Counted from the first letter of the stretch, positions 34,672 to 43,734 are shown. The stretch: 64,000 bases of DNA from Vibrio chagasii (GCA_041879415.1 CP090852.1:1736001-1800000), one strand, 5' to 3'. Made by a program: numbers and translations. Notes: a model not told the origin generated them from the letters alone.

Positions 34672-36180
34672 ATGACTCAGATAAAAAATGATATTGCGAT
34701 GATTGGTTTGGGTGTCATGGGCAAGAGCCTAGCGCTTAACCTGCTTGATAATGGATTTAATGTTGCAGGCTTCGACCTTAATCCTGACAACATTGAACGC
34801 GCGAATTCAGAAGCCAAGCTGATCAACGAATCCTTTGAAGGAAAAGGAGAGTTCACCAAAGGCGCTAGCCTCGAGCATGTATTGCAAGGGTTAGCTAAAC
34901 CACGAGTTATTGCATTGTCGGTTCCTGCAGGAAAGCCGGTCGATATCGTCGTAAATAACCTGTTGGATGCGGGGCTGGAAAGCGACGATATTGTGATCGA
35001 CACGGGTAATAGCCTGTGGACTGATACCGAGACTCGCGAGTTGAACTACAAAGGTAAGCTTCGCTTTTTCAGTACTGCTGTTTCTGGTGGTGAAGAAGGG
35101 GCTCGTGTCGGTCCTGCGTTGATGGCAAGCGGTGATCAGTCGGCTTGGCAATATGTAAAACCAATGTGGGAAGCGATTGCTGCCAAAGTAGATGCGAACG
35201 GTTTGCCCGTTGCTCAATTTGAAGTAGGCGAAGCATGTGCTGCGTATGTCGGTCCTTCAGGTACAGGCCACTACGTTAAGATGGTACACAACGGTATTGA
35301 ATACGCTGACATGCAGCTTATTTGTGAGGTGTACCATTTCATGCGTGATGTTCTGAAAATGCCGGCGCAAGAGATTGGTCAAGTTTTCGAACAGTGGAAC
35401 AATGGCGTACTGAACAGCTACCTGATGGAGATCAGTGCTGACATCCTTCAACAAGAAGATGTAGTGACTGGTAAGCCATTTGTCGAGGTTGTACTTGATA
35501 AAGCAGGCCAGAAAGGCACAGGGCTTTGGACAGCAGTCAACAGCCTTCAAGAAGGTTGTCCAACCCCAACAATTGCACAGGCGGTTTATGCACGCGCGAT
35601 GAGTGGTCAAAAATCACAGCGTATCCAAGGCAGCAAGCTGCTAAAAGGTAACATTGCTGATGCAAGCCAGCTGGATAAAGCTGAGGTCATCTCAGAGTTA
35701 CATGACGCACTCTACTGCGCCAAACTGTCTGTTTATGCACAAGGCTTTGACTTGTTGAAGACAGCATCTGACAAAGAAGGTTGGAACCTGGATTTCACTC
35801 AGATCGCTAAGATCTGGCGAGCAGGTTGTATTATCCGTGCGGCTTTCTTACAGAGTATCACTGCGGCGTATCAACAAAATGGAGAACTAGCGAACCTGTT
35901 GTTTGATGCGGCTTTCATCAAACAAGTGGAAGAGCGTGAGCTTGCTTGGCGTATTGCGGTTGCTAACTCTGCTTTATATGGAGTACCGATGCCAGGGATT
36001 AGCTCTGCATTGAGCTACTTTGATTCTCTGCGCTGTGAAGTGTTGCCTGCGAACTTACTGCAAGCACAACGGGACTATTTTGGTTCTCACACATACTCTA
36101 GAGTCGATAGAGATGAAGTGGAAAAGTTTCATGTGACTTGGAGTCAGTCTCCAAGAACGGAAGTAAAGGTCAACGCTTAA
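34672..36180 (+). CDS. gnd: 6-phosphogluconate dehydrogenase, decarboxylating
   Basis: Gnd oxidises 6-phosphogluconate to ribulose 5-phosphate and CO2 with NADP. The Rossmann motif is MIGLGVMGKSLALNL (GxGxxG), and the catalytic region includes SGGEEGARVGP and GHYVKMVHNGIEYADMQL with the catalytic Lys and His-Asn. VLPANLLQAQRDYFGSHTYSR is the conserved C-terminal block. It is 502 residues, about 20-35 longer than E. coli Gnd, mainly at the C-terminal end. The gene is tied to gntK by a 3-base gap, so the operon sends gluconate into the pentose phosphate route. edd and eda are not in the window. Confidence 0.94.
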   Translation: MTQIKNDIAMIGLGVMGKSLALNLLDNGFNVAGFDLNPDNIERANSEAKLINESFEGKGEFTKGASLEHVLQGLAKPRVIALSVPAGKPVDIVVNNLLDAGLESDDIVIDTGNSLWTDTETRELNYKGKLRFFSTAVSGGEEGARVGPALMASGDQSAWQYVKPMWEAIAAKVDANGLPVAQFEVGEACAAYVGPSGTGHYVKMVHNGIEYADMQLICEVYHFMRDVLKMPAQEIGQVFEQWNNGVLNSYLMEISADILQQEDVVTGKPFVEVVLDKAGQKGTGLWTAVNSLQEGCPTPTIAQAVYARAMSGQKSQRIQGSKLLKGNIADASQLDKAEVISELHDALYCAKLSVYAQGFDLLKTASDKEGWNLDFTQIAKIWRAGCIIRAAFLQSITAAYQQNGELANLLFDAAFIKQVEERELAWRIAVANSALYGVPMPGISSALSYFDSLRCEVLPANLLQAQRDYFGSHTYSRVDRDEVEKFHVTWSQSPRTEVKVNA

Positions 36181-36189
36181 ATCATATGT

Positions 36190-36218
36190 AACGCCCTCGC
36201 TATGAGGGCGTTTGTATT
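36190..36218 (+). terminator. intrinsic terminator after gnd
   Basis: Stem aacgccctc / gagggcgtt with loop gctat and a T-rich tail (tgtatttg). Confidence 0.82.
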
Positions 36219-36280
36219 TGTGATGCTATATCAATCTTTTAATCGATTAGGCTTCAAATTCTACGTCAGTTGGATACACT

Positions 36281-36292
36281 GTTACCAGTAAC
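36281..36292. promoter_or_regulatory. GntR operator 3 (autoregulation)
   Basis: GTTACCAGTAAC, one base off the two perfect sites near dctP, 29 bases before the gntR start. Suggests that the repressor controls its own gene. Confidence 0.75.
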
Positions 36293-36320
36293 ATAACTCA
36301 AAAAATAATAATTACTAATT

Positions 36321-37322
36321 ATGTCGAACAAGAAAAAACGTCCTACATTACAAGATGTTGCCAACCTAGTTGGCGTCACCAAGATGACGGTTAGTCGTTG
36401 TCTACGAGACTCATCTCAAGTCTCAGAAGCGTTGCGAGATAAGATCAATGCCGCTGTTGAGGAGCTGGGCTACATCCCAAACCGTGCCCCTGATATTCTT
36501 TCCAATGCAAAGAGTAATGCTATCGGTGTGTTGGTCCCTTCATTAACTAACCAAGTTTTTGCGGAAGTTATCCGTGGCATTGAGCAAATCACCGCTCCAG
36601 CCGGCTATCAAACAATGATTGCCCACTATGGTTATAGCGCAGAGTTGGAAGAGCAGAGCATTGCTTCGTTACTCTCATACAATGTGGATGCCATTATCCT
36701 TTCCGAGAATGTGCACACCGAGAGAGCACGTAAAATGCTTCAGACCGCTTCGATTCCTGTTATTGAAATTATGGATTCGGTATCGCCTCGGATTGAGCAA
36801 GCGGTTGGCTTTGATAACTTTGAAGCCGCTAGGGCGATGACAAAGACAATGTTAGAAAGAGGGCGTACCAATATTGCTTATTTGGCGGCTCGTATGGATG
36901 AACGTACTCGTTTGAAAATGGCGGGTTATGAACATGCAATGCAGGAGGCTGGTAAAGCCCCAGTCACATTGCAAACTGAGGATGCATCTTCGTTTACTTT
37001 AGGTGCAAAGCTCATAGGAGAGTTGATAGAGAAGCACTCGCAGGTAAATGGCATTTTCTGTACCAACGATGATTTGGCGATTGGTGCTTTCTATGAATGT
37101 ATGCGACGTGGTATTCAAGTGCCTGAGCAGATGGCGATTGCAGGTTTCCACGGACACGACATTACAGTAGCAATGACACCTCGTTTAGCCACTGTGGTTA
37201 CACCGAGGGAGCAAATTGGTAAAGTCGCCGCAGAACAAGTTGTAGCGCGTTTAAAAGGCAATAAAGAGTGGGTTGCTAAGCTTGATCTAGGTTACGAGAT
37301 TGAATTAGGCGAAAGCATCTAA
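36321..37322 (+). CDS. gntR: LacI-family gluconate operon repressor
   Basis: A 333-residue LacI-type repressor. The N-terminal helix-turn-helix is TLQDVANLVGVTKMTVSRCL, followed by the hinge YIPNRAPDILSNAKSNAIGV and a periplasmic-binding-type ligand domain (about residues 62-330) with IFCTNDDLAIGAFYECMRRG near the end. Sequence and context match GntR of enteric bacteria, which represses gluconate genes until gluconate or 6-phosphogluconate is present. Its expected palindrome occurs twice before dctP and once before this gene. It is a separate unit after the gnd terminator and ends in a strong terminator. Confidence 0.92.
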   Translation: MSNKKKRPTLQDVANLVGVTKMTVSRCLRDSSQVSEALRDKINAAVEELGYIPNRAPDILSNAKSNAIGVLVPSLTNQVFAEVIRGIEQITAPAGYQTMIAHYGYSAELEEQSIASLLSYNVDAIILSENVHTERARKMLQTASIPVIEIMDSVSPRIEQAVGFDNFEAARAMTKTMLERGRTNIAYLAARMDERTRLKMAGYEHAMQEAGKAPVTLQTEDASSFTLGAKLIGELIEKHSQVNGIFCTNDDLAIGAFYECMRRGIQVPEQMAIAGFHGHDITVAMTPRLATVVTPREQIGKVAAEQVVARLKGNKEWVAKLDLGYEIELGESI

Positions 37323-37357
37323 TCTTAACGCTCTATTTCAGTCTTCATTAGAAATTA

Positions 37358-37397
37358 AAAACGCCCTTAACGATGGGTTGATCGTTAAGGGCGTTTT
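37358..37397. terminator. strong terminator between gntR and siderophore-interacting gene
   Basis: Perfect 17-bp stem aaaacgcccttaacgat / atcgttaagggcgtttt with loop gggttg. Symmetric A and T runs allow termination from both convergent genes. Confidence 0.95.
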
Positions 37398-37434
37398 CGT
37401 ATTTGGTCTTGAGACTGGCTATTTGGTGATTGGC

Positions 37435-38217
37435 TTAGTCCGCTAGTGCTTGAGCATCTTGCTGTTTGATAACCTTATGCCCATCTTCACTGACGCCACG
37501 TTTCCAGTAGCTGCTGATGTAGATGTTCTCTTTCGCGACTTCTTTTTCGTTTCTGAAGTACTGTCTGAGTTCACGCATGCTTTCAAATTCACAGGCTGTC
37601 CATACTGAAACCTGACCATCTAACCACGTTAAGCTGCGGACTGTTTGTGACAACGTTTCTGACGTTTGATCTTCAATCAACCAAGTGATCTTGATGCCTT
37701 CTGGGGCTTCTAGTTCTTGCTTGTCTGCTGCTGAGTTGATCTGAATAACAGCGTGACCTGTCGCGTTTTCTGGAAGTGTTTTTACTTTTGCTGAAAGCGC
37801 AGGGAGTGAAGTCATATCTGCCACTAAGAAGAACCAATCCGACTCAAGATTTAACCCCTGGATTAAACCCGGACCTGCTACTGAAATAGTATCGCCAACT
37901 TGTGCGCTCATTGCCCATCTCGCAGCAAAGCCACATTGTAGATCTTTAGTGATATGGCGAACGAAATCGACCTCGATGAACTTCTCTACAGGATTGTAGT
38001 GACGAATGGTGTAGGTGCGCATGGTTGGACGCTCACCTTCATCTAATTGACTTAAGTCGGTGGTGCCAAGTGGCGAGAATAGAAGCTTGATGTAGCCACC
38101 TACACATTCAGCTGGGTACTTACTTAATCCCTCACCGCTAAACGTAATACGCTGCATGTTTGGAGTAATGGTTGAGGTTTGAGTAACGGTCAATGTGATA
38201 GGGCTAGGCTTGCTCAT
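37435..38217 (-). CDS. siderophore-interacting FAD protein (ViuB-like ferric reductase)
   Basis: SIP-family flavoproteins reduce ferric siderophores in the cytoplasm and so release iron. The 260-residue protein has the FAD-binding part (about 10-120) with RTYTIRHYNPVEKFIEVDFV and GFAARWAMSAQVGDTISVAGPG, and an NAD-binding SIP part with DMTSLPALSAKVKTLP and ISSYWKRGVSEDGH at the C-terminus. The frame reaches 38271, but the ATG at 38217 fits the family N-terminus and has aagagag ahead. A Fur-box-like sequence lies about 57-76 bases upstream. No siderophore synthesis genes are near. Confidence 0.88.
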   Translation of the reverse strand: MSKPSPITLTVTQTSTITPNMQRITFSGEGLSKYPAECVGGYIKLLFSPLGTTDLSQLDEGERPTMRTYTIRHYNPVEKFIEVDFVRHITKDLQCGFAARWAMSAQVGDTISVAGPGLIQGLNLESDWFFLVADMTSLPALSAKVKTLPENATGHAVIQINSAADKQELEAPEGIKITWLIEDQTSETLSQTVRSLTWLDGQVSVWTACEFESMRELRQYFRNEKEVAKENIYISSYWKRGVSEDGHKVIKQQDAQALAD

Positions 38218-38273
38218 ATAAGGCTCTCTTAGATTTTGATGCCCACATAATAATCTCGAACCAGAAAACACTC

Positions 38274-38293
38274 AATACTAATAATTATCATTT
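38274..38293. promoter_or_regulatory. candidate Fur box
   Basis: On the gene strand AAATGATAATTATTAGTATT fits the Fur consensus GATAATGATAATCATTATC as overlapping hexamer repeats. It lies upstream of the siderophore-interacting gene, so iron repression is expected. Confidence 0.65.
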
Positions 38294-38362
38294 ACTGTAA
38301 TTTACACAAGGACAATTTAGTTAAGAGTGTTTTGCTCATATCGCTAACTTTTATCAACAAAA

Positions 38363-38388
38363 AAGCCCTTTAGTAAACTAAAGGGCTT
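38363..38388 (-). terminator. intrinsic terminator after POT transporter gene
   Basis: Stem aagccctttagt / (ac)taaagggctt with a short loop; on the minus strand it is followed by a T-run (ttttttgttg). Confidence 0.9.
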
Positions 38389-38417
38389 GATGAATAGCTT
38401 GCTGAATAACAGCGTGA

Positions 38418-39896
38418 TTAGCTGTTTGCTTCTTCTAGTTGAATGGTTTCATCAGCGGCTTTTGCTGCTTCAAGCATCTTACGAATAATGAAAGATGCAG
38501 CCATCGCGATACCTACCATTACTACTGCAAGAACAGTCAGCATTTGGAAGTAGTCGCCGTAAACCGTTTGAACGATCTCTTGCGTGATCTCTTGGCCTTT
38601 CTCTAGTGCGATTGACGTTGAGAATACCGCGCCAACGATACCTGATAGTGCGATTGCTACAGAGAATAAGCTTACAGAGAAGTTCTCGATGTGCTTAGGA
38701 GCCACAGACAGGATGAATGCCACTACCATAGAACCCACAATTACTTCACCGAATGCTAGGAAGAAGTGGATTGCTAGGAATACTTCAGGGCGAATCAGAA
38801 CATCTTCACCAACGGTAGTCACTGCCATAGTCAGGATACCAAAAGCGATAGCCGTCAGGATGAAAGAGAAACCTACTTTCGTTGCGGTAGAGAAGTTGAT
38901 GTTTTTCTTTTCTAGGCCAGAGAAGATACCGGCGATGATAGGACCCGCAACCATACACCATAGTGGGTTCATTGCCATTGATGCTTCTGGAGCAACAGGG
39001 ATGAAGCCGAATAGGTCACCACGCATGGTGTTGATCGCTACCATTGTCATCGATGTCATCATTTGGCCGTAGTACACGAAGAAACATGTAGTCAGGAATG
39101 TGATGATTAAGATCGTGCCCATTTTTAGCATGTCTGATTTCTTCGATTTAACCATCAAAGAGACAAAGTAGATAATGGCTGCAGCACCGATCGCATAAAC
39201 GATGTTTTGGCCGATATCCATGTTAGAGAACATGAAAAATACTAAGCCGATCATTGCTGCTGATAGGCCAAGGAAAGCAGCCCAGTTTTTAGTGCTTACT
39301 GGTTGCTGGTCGATCTCAGCACTTGCTTCAACAAGGCCTTTACGGACAAACAACATCATCAGTAGTGCTGCGCCTGCTAGAACAGCAGACAGAAGGAAGC
39401 CACCGTGGAAGCCTACAACAAGCACAAGCATAGGGAATAAGTACTGACCTAACAGTGCACCAATGTTGTTTACTGAGTAGTTGATAGGGTAGCAGTTTTC
39501 AAAATCTTCTTGTGTTTTGAACGTGCGTTTGTAGAGACTTGGGTAAGAAGGGGACATCAAACCACGTGCATAACTTGCTAGTGCAATACCACACAACGCC
39601 ATAGGAACATTGGTTGCTGCTGCGCCTAGTACCAGCAAAATGTAACCACTCGCGAACCCAAGGAAGGCGATGGTCAAAGAGCGGTAAGCACCTAAGAATT
39701 TGTCGGCGATGAAACCACCTGCGATAGCAAACAGTGGCCCAATTGCAGAGAAAGCACCAACTACCATCATGGTGTCAGCTTCGTTGTAGTTAAGGTCCTC
39801 AAGGAAGAAACGAGTCAAGATCACCATGACGCCATAGAACGAAAGTCCAAACATCATTTGGCAGAACATCATTGATTTGTTTAATCTATTCCACAT
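38418..39896 (-). CDS. POT-family proton-dependent peptide transporter
   Basis: A 492-residue major-facilitator protein of the POT/PTR group, which imports di- and tripeptides with protons. It has about 14 hydrophobic helices. Family features are FGLSFYGVMVILTRFFLEDL in helix 1, GGFIADKFLGAYRSLTIAFL (between helices 2 and 3), and NYSVNNIGALLGQYLFP in helix 5. FFLAFGEVIVGSMVVAF near residue 385 is the usual FQxxGE-like signature region. E. coli DtpA-D are the nearest known types, but which peptide size is preferred cannot be read. It is a single gene with terminator. Confidence 0.88.
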   Translation of the reverse strand: MWNRLNKSMMFCQMMFGLSFYGVMVILTRFFLEDLNYNEADTMMVVGAFSAIGPLFAIAGGFIADKFLGAYRSLTIAFLGFASGYILLVLGAAATNVPMALCGIALASYARGLMSPSYPSLYKRTFKTQEDFENCYPINYSVNNIGALLGQYLFPMLVLVVGFHGGFLLSAVLAGAALLMMLFVRKGLVEASAEIDQQPVSTKNWAAFLGLSAAMIGLVFFMFSNMDIGQNIVYAIGAAAIIYFVSLMVKSKKSDMLKMGTILIITFLTTCFFVYYGQMMTSMTMVAINTMRGDLFGFIPVAPEASMAMNPLWCMVAGPIIAGIFSGLEKKNINFSTATKVGFSFILTAIAFGILTMAVTTVGEDVLIRPEVFLAIHFFLAFGEVIVGSMVVAFILSVAPKHIENFSVSLFSVAIALSGIVGAVFSTSIALEKGQEITQEIVQTVYGDYFQMLTVLAVVMVGIAMAASFIIRKMLEAAKAADETIQLEEANS

Positions 39897-40215
39897 TATT
39901 TTATTCTCACATTGGTATTAATATGTAGTGTAATCACCCAATTATAATACCACCTATAGTAATACATAAACTGAAACATCTATCCCAAACGGGACTTTGC
40001 TCGATATATCTTTTCTTATGAGTGCATTCATATTTCTCATGAATGAAATTTGCAATATTAGATTTTGCTAGTAGATGCATGCCTGTGTGAAATTTAGCCA
40101 TGCTCATTTGTGGCTAAGTAATGAACAATTAAAGGGAAAGTAAGAGGGAGCCATTCGGTAAATGTTTTTAAGTGCGTATCACTTGCAATTGGCCGCTGGG
40201 TTCTAGCCAATAAAA
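39897..40215. other. intergenic region upstream of POT transporter
   Basis: AT-rich region that should hold the POT gene promoter on the minus strand. A small inverted repeat cattcat / atgaatg lies around 40023-40044. No convincing reading frame; a 68-codon minus-strand frame there runs through the terminator at 40216. Confidence 0.5.
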
Positions 40216-40240
40216 AAGCCAGCTTGACGGCTGGCTTTGT
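40216..40240 (-). terminator. terminator candidate downstream of sdaA
   Basis: Stem aagccagc / gctggctt with loop ttgacg; on the minus strand it is followed by a T-run (ttttttattgg). It lies about 115 bases after the sdaA stop. Confidence 0.8.
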
Positions 40241-40352
40241 TTTGATATTGAAAGCTAAGTTTACAATAATGCAGTCTGAATGAAGGCTATTTTTCAACAA
40301 TTCGCTTGAGCGCGTTACAACTGTTGATGCATTTCATTCTAAGGTATCTCAT

Positions 40353-41723
40353 TTATTCACACGGCGGTGCCATATGGATGACCGCCAAGCCACCCAAAGA
40401 CGTTTCACGGTACTTCTTGTTCATGTCTTTACCTGTTTGGTACATGGTCTCGATAACTTTGTCTAACGAGATAAGACATTTACTCGTACGTTTTAGTGCC
40501 ATACGTGATGCGTTGATCGCCTTCATTGCGCCCATCGCGTTACGCTCAATACATGGTACTTGAACCAGGCCGCCAATTGGGTCACAGGTCATGCCTAGTG
40601 AGTGCTCCATCGCGATCTCAGCAGCAATACATATTTGCTCGTTACTACCACCACGAAGGGCCGTTAAGCCAGCAGCGGCCATTGACGAAGATACACCGAC
40701 TTCGCCTTGGCAACCCACCTCGGCACCCGAAATCGACGCATTGGTTTTATATAGAATACCGATAGCGCCAGATACCGCTAAGAAGTCTTTGAGCTGCTTG
40801 GTATCAAGCTCTTTGATAAAGCGATGGTAGTACATTAAAACAGCAGGGATAACGCCAGCCGCACCATTCGTTGGCGATGTCACTACTTGGCCACCAGCAG
40901 CATTTTCTTCACTTACGGCAAAGGCAAATAGGTTAATCCAATCCATGATCTCCATAGGATCGTTTTCAATGGAGGCATTCGCTTCTAGTTTTTTCAAAAG
41001 AGCGGGTGCTCGACGTGTTACTTCAAGGCCACCATCTAGGATGCCTTCAGTATCAAAGCCACGCTGCATGCACAGTGACATCACCTTCCAGATCTGGTCG
41101 GCTTTTTGGTCAATTGCTTCCATATCTTGAAAGGATACTTCGTTGCGCAGGATTAAGCCGCCAAGGCTCATTCCGTTTTTGTCAGCCAGTTCAAGGAGTT
41201 GGTCAGCCGATGAGAAAGGAAACTCAACTTGGGTTTCAGACTCTTGTTTGCCGTTTTGCAGCTCGTCTGCCGTTGCGATGAAACCGCCACCAATGGAGTA
41301 GTAGGTTTCCATATCCAGAAGTTTACCGTTCGTATCAAACGCAGAGATCGTCATACCGTTTTCATGAAGCGGCAGGTTGGTTTTGTGGAACAGTAAGTCA
41401 CTTTCAACATCGAAGTGAATCTCATGATGACCGCTCACCATAAGAGACTTGTCTTCAATCGCTTTACGCATTGCTAGGTTAGCACTGGTTATTTTGATGG
41501 TATCTGGGCGGTTGCCAAGCAGACCTAACAGGGTTGCGCGGTCAGTGTGGTGGCCGATACCTGTTAATGATAGTGAGCCGTACAAGTCGATTTGAATACG
41601 GGTAACTTGGTCAAGTACAGATTCAATCTTTTGGGTAAAATTAAACCCTGCGATCATTGGTCCATTTGTGTGGGAGCTGGAAGGCCCAACCCCGATTTTA
41701 TAGATATCAAAAATAGACAGCAT
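40353..41723 (-). CDS. sdaA: L-serine ammonia-lyase (serine dehydratase)
   Basis: This iron-sulfur enzyme deaminates L-serine to pyruvate and ammonia. The 456-residue single-chain form carries the beta-domain start KIGVGPSSSHTNGPMIAG and the alpha-domain blocks SPTNGAAGVIPAVLMYYH and GCQGEVGVSSSMAAAGL, with MTCDPIGGLVQVPCIERNA towards the end. Three cysteines in these blocks (GCQGE, MTCDP, VPCIER) ligate the 4Fe-4S cluster. Whether it corresponds to SdaA or SdaB of E. coli cannot be decided by eye. It is monocistronic; a long untranslated region may lie upstream. Confidence 0.93.
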   Translation of the reverse strand: MLSIFDIYKIGVGPSSSHTNGPMIAGFNFTQKIESVLDQVTRIQIDLYGSLSLTGIGHHTDRATLLGLLGNRPDTIKITSANLAMRKAIEDKSLMVSGHHEIHFDVESDLLFHKTNLPLHENGMTISAFDTNGKLLDMETYYSIGGGFIATADELQNGKQESETQVEFPFSSADQLLELADKNGMSLGGLILRNEVSFQDMEAIDQKADQIWKVMSLCMQRGFDTEGILDGGLEVTRRAPALLKKLEANASIENDPMEIMDWINLFAFAVSEENAAGGQVVTSPTNGAAGVIPAVLMYYHRFIKELDTKQLKDFLAVSGAIGILYKTNASISGAEVGCQGEVGVSSSMAAAGLTALRGGSNEQICIAAEIAMEHSLGMTCDPIGGLVQVPCIERNAMGAMKAINASRMALKRTSKCLISLDKVIETMYQTGKDMNKKYRETSLGGLAVIHMAPPCE

Positions 41724-42030
41724 AGTAACTTCCTGTGAAGACGGTTCGATGGACGAACTCTGTGTAAAATTTGTATTTTGTTCGTTTCACTTATTTGTGT
41801 GAAAGCGTTCTCTGTTTAAAACTAACGTTAACCAACGTAGTCGTGAGAAACCCAAGAGCGTGCTATTTTGCTTTGAAGCTGCACTTTGATTCTCGAGTTA
41901 CTTGTTATGTCGCTCTGCAATAGTGAGCATTATTGCGAGTAACTTATAAGAATTTCAAAATACTTTTGTTAACAAGTATTGTATACATAATTCACTCCAT
42001 CTAATCCCCAAAACGAGACTTGAACATAAA
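41724..42030. other. divergent promoter region sdaA / YdcF-like gene
   Basis: 307 bases between two divergent genes. It contains the inverted repeat aatactt-N8-aagtatt at 41959-41980, about 50 bases before the YdcF-like start, a possible operator. Otherwise AT-rich with no gene. Confidence 0.5.
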
Positions 42031-42909
42031 ATGAGCATTAATAACCTCCTTATTGTGCTGGGTAAACGGCTTAATGAGAATGAATTGACTGAGGAAGGAA
42101 TCAGTCGAGTTGATGCTTTGGCGAAGTACCTAGCGGAGTCCTTGAGCATAGAGTCTCACTCGTCCACAGCGGTCGCTTTTTGTGGTGGGGTAACCAAAGG
42201 GCAGAGTGTTTCGGAAGCCGATGCAATGCACCGATATTTTCGTGAGCTTGAAAGCCTTCGTGAAGTCCCGTTTACTTTGGGGGCAATTTTACTGGAGCAG
42301 CTTTCAACGAATACTGTAGAAAATATCCAAAACTTAGCTGCTGAGATGATAAAAAGTGGGCTGTTTGCGCGCGGGCAAAGTGTAAAGGTAATGTTTGTGT
42401 CGAACGACTATCACTTGCAACGCATCTTCGAAATTCAAGAACTGATGGACGAGCAAGGGTTACTAAAAGTTCTCGTCGAGAAATGCTTAGCGCTTGGTGT
42501 TGAGCTGCGGATAGACCGAAAGTTGGATGCTCATGTTGCAGTGCCATATCCGCACCAAACAGCTCAAGGGCAGCTGTTTTTATTGATGGATATGCTTACA
42601 ACGTACCGAGTGTATCTCGAAGGAGTATGTGCAGGAGCGTTTGAACGAGATTTGGAGATTGTCAGGGCGGAGCCAGAAAGGCTTTCCTTGGAAGCCTTGG
42701 CTAAAGCAAAAGGCTCAGTAGGAACTTTATCTCAGTTTAGTATCGTGGAAAGTCTGCTTCCGGTACTGGAAGGCTGTATTCGAGGCACTCCAGTAGGTAC
42801 GGATATAAAAAAAGTCAGGGAGTACCTAGCATTACTAGATACCAACCTAACTTTTCTGAATCGATTGTTAGACCCTGAATCGGATCATACTCATCGCTGG
42901 TGGCGATAA
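42031..42909 (+). CDS. YdcF/ElyC-like DUF218 protein
   Basis: A 292-residue protein whose N-terminal part (about 1-150) follows the DUF218 pattern: LLIVLGKRLNENELTEEGISR, then CGGVTKGQSVSEADAMHRYF, EQLSTNTVENIQNLA and FVSNDYHLQRIFEI. The order is the family's conserved G-G, EA, S-T-x-EN and S-x-x-H motif. No transmembrane segment is present, so unlike SanA or ElyC it is probably cytoplasmic, as YdcF is. The C-terminal half is helical with no known domain. The function of the family is mostly unknown. Confidence 0.75.
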   Translation: MSINNLLIVLGKRLNENELTEEGISRVDALAKYLAESLSIESHSSTAVAFCGGVTKGQSVSEADAMHRYFRELESLREVPFTLGAILLEQLSTNTVENIQNLAAEMIKSGLFARGQSVKVMFVSNDYHLQRIFEIQELMDEQGLLKVLVEKCLALGVELRIDRKLDAHVAVPYPHQTAQGQLFLLMDMLTTYRVYLEGVCAGAFERDLEIVRAEPERLSLEALAKAKGSVGTLSQFSIVESLLPVLEGCIRGTPVGTDIKKVREYLALLDTNLTFLNRLLDPESDHTHRWWR

Positions 42910-42913
42910 ATCG

Positions 42914-43591
42914 TTATTTTTTTCTGATGATGCCAAGAACTGTTTTTAGACTAGCAAACGCAATTAAGCAGTAGGCGAGTAGTTCTGTGCCTTCTTCTGC
43001 AATGTTTTTAACCGCACGAACGTAATCATCACCCATCACATTGTGCCAAAAGCTCCCCATGCCGAATAGGCGGGAGAATACTAACAGTAGCATTACGCCT
43101 GTCACTAGCAGGTTCATGTGCGGAGAAGCCAAAATAAGGGCAAGTTGATCGATAGTACGCTTACCATTTTTTACAGCATAAAAAATAGCGCTACCAGCAA
43201 CTAACGCAGCAGGAACAACCCATGCACCGTGTGCGATCTTATCGAACCAAAAATCCATTTCACGAATGAACATCACAGCGAAGAAGGCGCTAATGAGAAC
43301 CGCAGCGTGTTTCACTTCACTTCTCTTTCTCGCAAGGTAAGCAAAAGAACCTGAAGTTACGATAAGTAGCAGCTGTTGCAACATCTCTGTCACTGAGATC
43401 TCACCAACATTTCCGTTCAACAATACAAAATCAATTCTGAGCGCTAAGTTAGCAATAATACCAATAGCGAGAACGACTAAAGCGGTTTGGCAGCGCTTAT
43501 AGATCACTTGAGAGGTCGATTGAGAAAGGGTGAACTCAGGGAGTTCAAAAGACATGTGAGTTTGCTCTTTCGTTTTAGAATGGTTTTTCAT
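42914..43591 (-). CDS. six-helix membrane protein of unknown function
   Basis: I do not recognise a family. The 225-residue protein has about six hydrophobic helices (for instance ALVVLAIGIIANLALRIDFV, AAVLISAFFAVMFI, and LLVTGVMLLLVFSRL), short loops and a positively charged C-terminus. A conserved-looking region is REMDFWFDKIAHGAW. Its stop lies four bases from the convergent YdcF-like gene with no terminator between. Two starts are possible: ATG 43591, used here, or ATG 43555, which removes a hydrophilic 12-residue leader. Confidence 0.65.
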   Translation of the reverse strand: MKNHSKTKEQTHMSFELPEFTLSQSTSQVIYKRCQTALVVLAIGIIANLALRIDFVLLNGNVGEISVTEMLQQLLLIVTSGSFAYLARKRSEVKHAAVLISAFFAVMFIREMDFWFDKIAHGAWVVPAALVAGSAIFYAVKNGKRTIDQLALILASPHMNLLVTGVMLLLVFSRLFGMGSFWHNVMGDDYVRAVKNIAEEGTELLAYCLIAFASLKTVLGIIRKK

Positions 43592-43703
43592 TTCAATTCA
43601 ACCTGTAAATATTTGTAACAGGCCGGCATTCTATCTGCTTGGAATTTGACAATGTCAGAGAAATGTTAGCAATAAAACAGTGTACAATTGGTGTGTATAT
43701 ACG

Positions 43704-43734
43704 GTAAACCGCTGCCAGTTGGCAGCCAGTTTAC
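43704..43734. other. long imperfect inverted repeat
   Basis: gtaaac-c-gctgcca / tggcagc-ca-gtttac with a 2-base loop. No T-run on either side; it lies downstream of the DUF333 gene and upstream of the membrane protein gene. Could be an operator or an RNA 3' end structure. Confidence 0.55.

Noticed and set aside
35257..35610. 117-codon minus-strand frame inside gnd
   Set aside because: Shadow of the well-supported gnd gene.
38584..39072. 162-codon plus-strand frame inside the POT transporter gene
   Set aside because: Shadow of a certain membrane transporter gene; no ribosome binding site or recognisable domain.
40094..40300. 68-codon minus-strand reading frame downstream of sdaA
   Set aside because: It runs through the terminator hairpin at 40216-40240, has no clear ribosome binding site, and resembles no protein I know.
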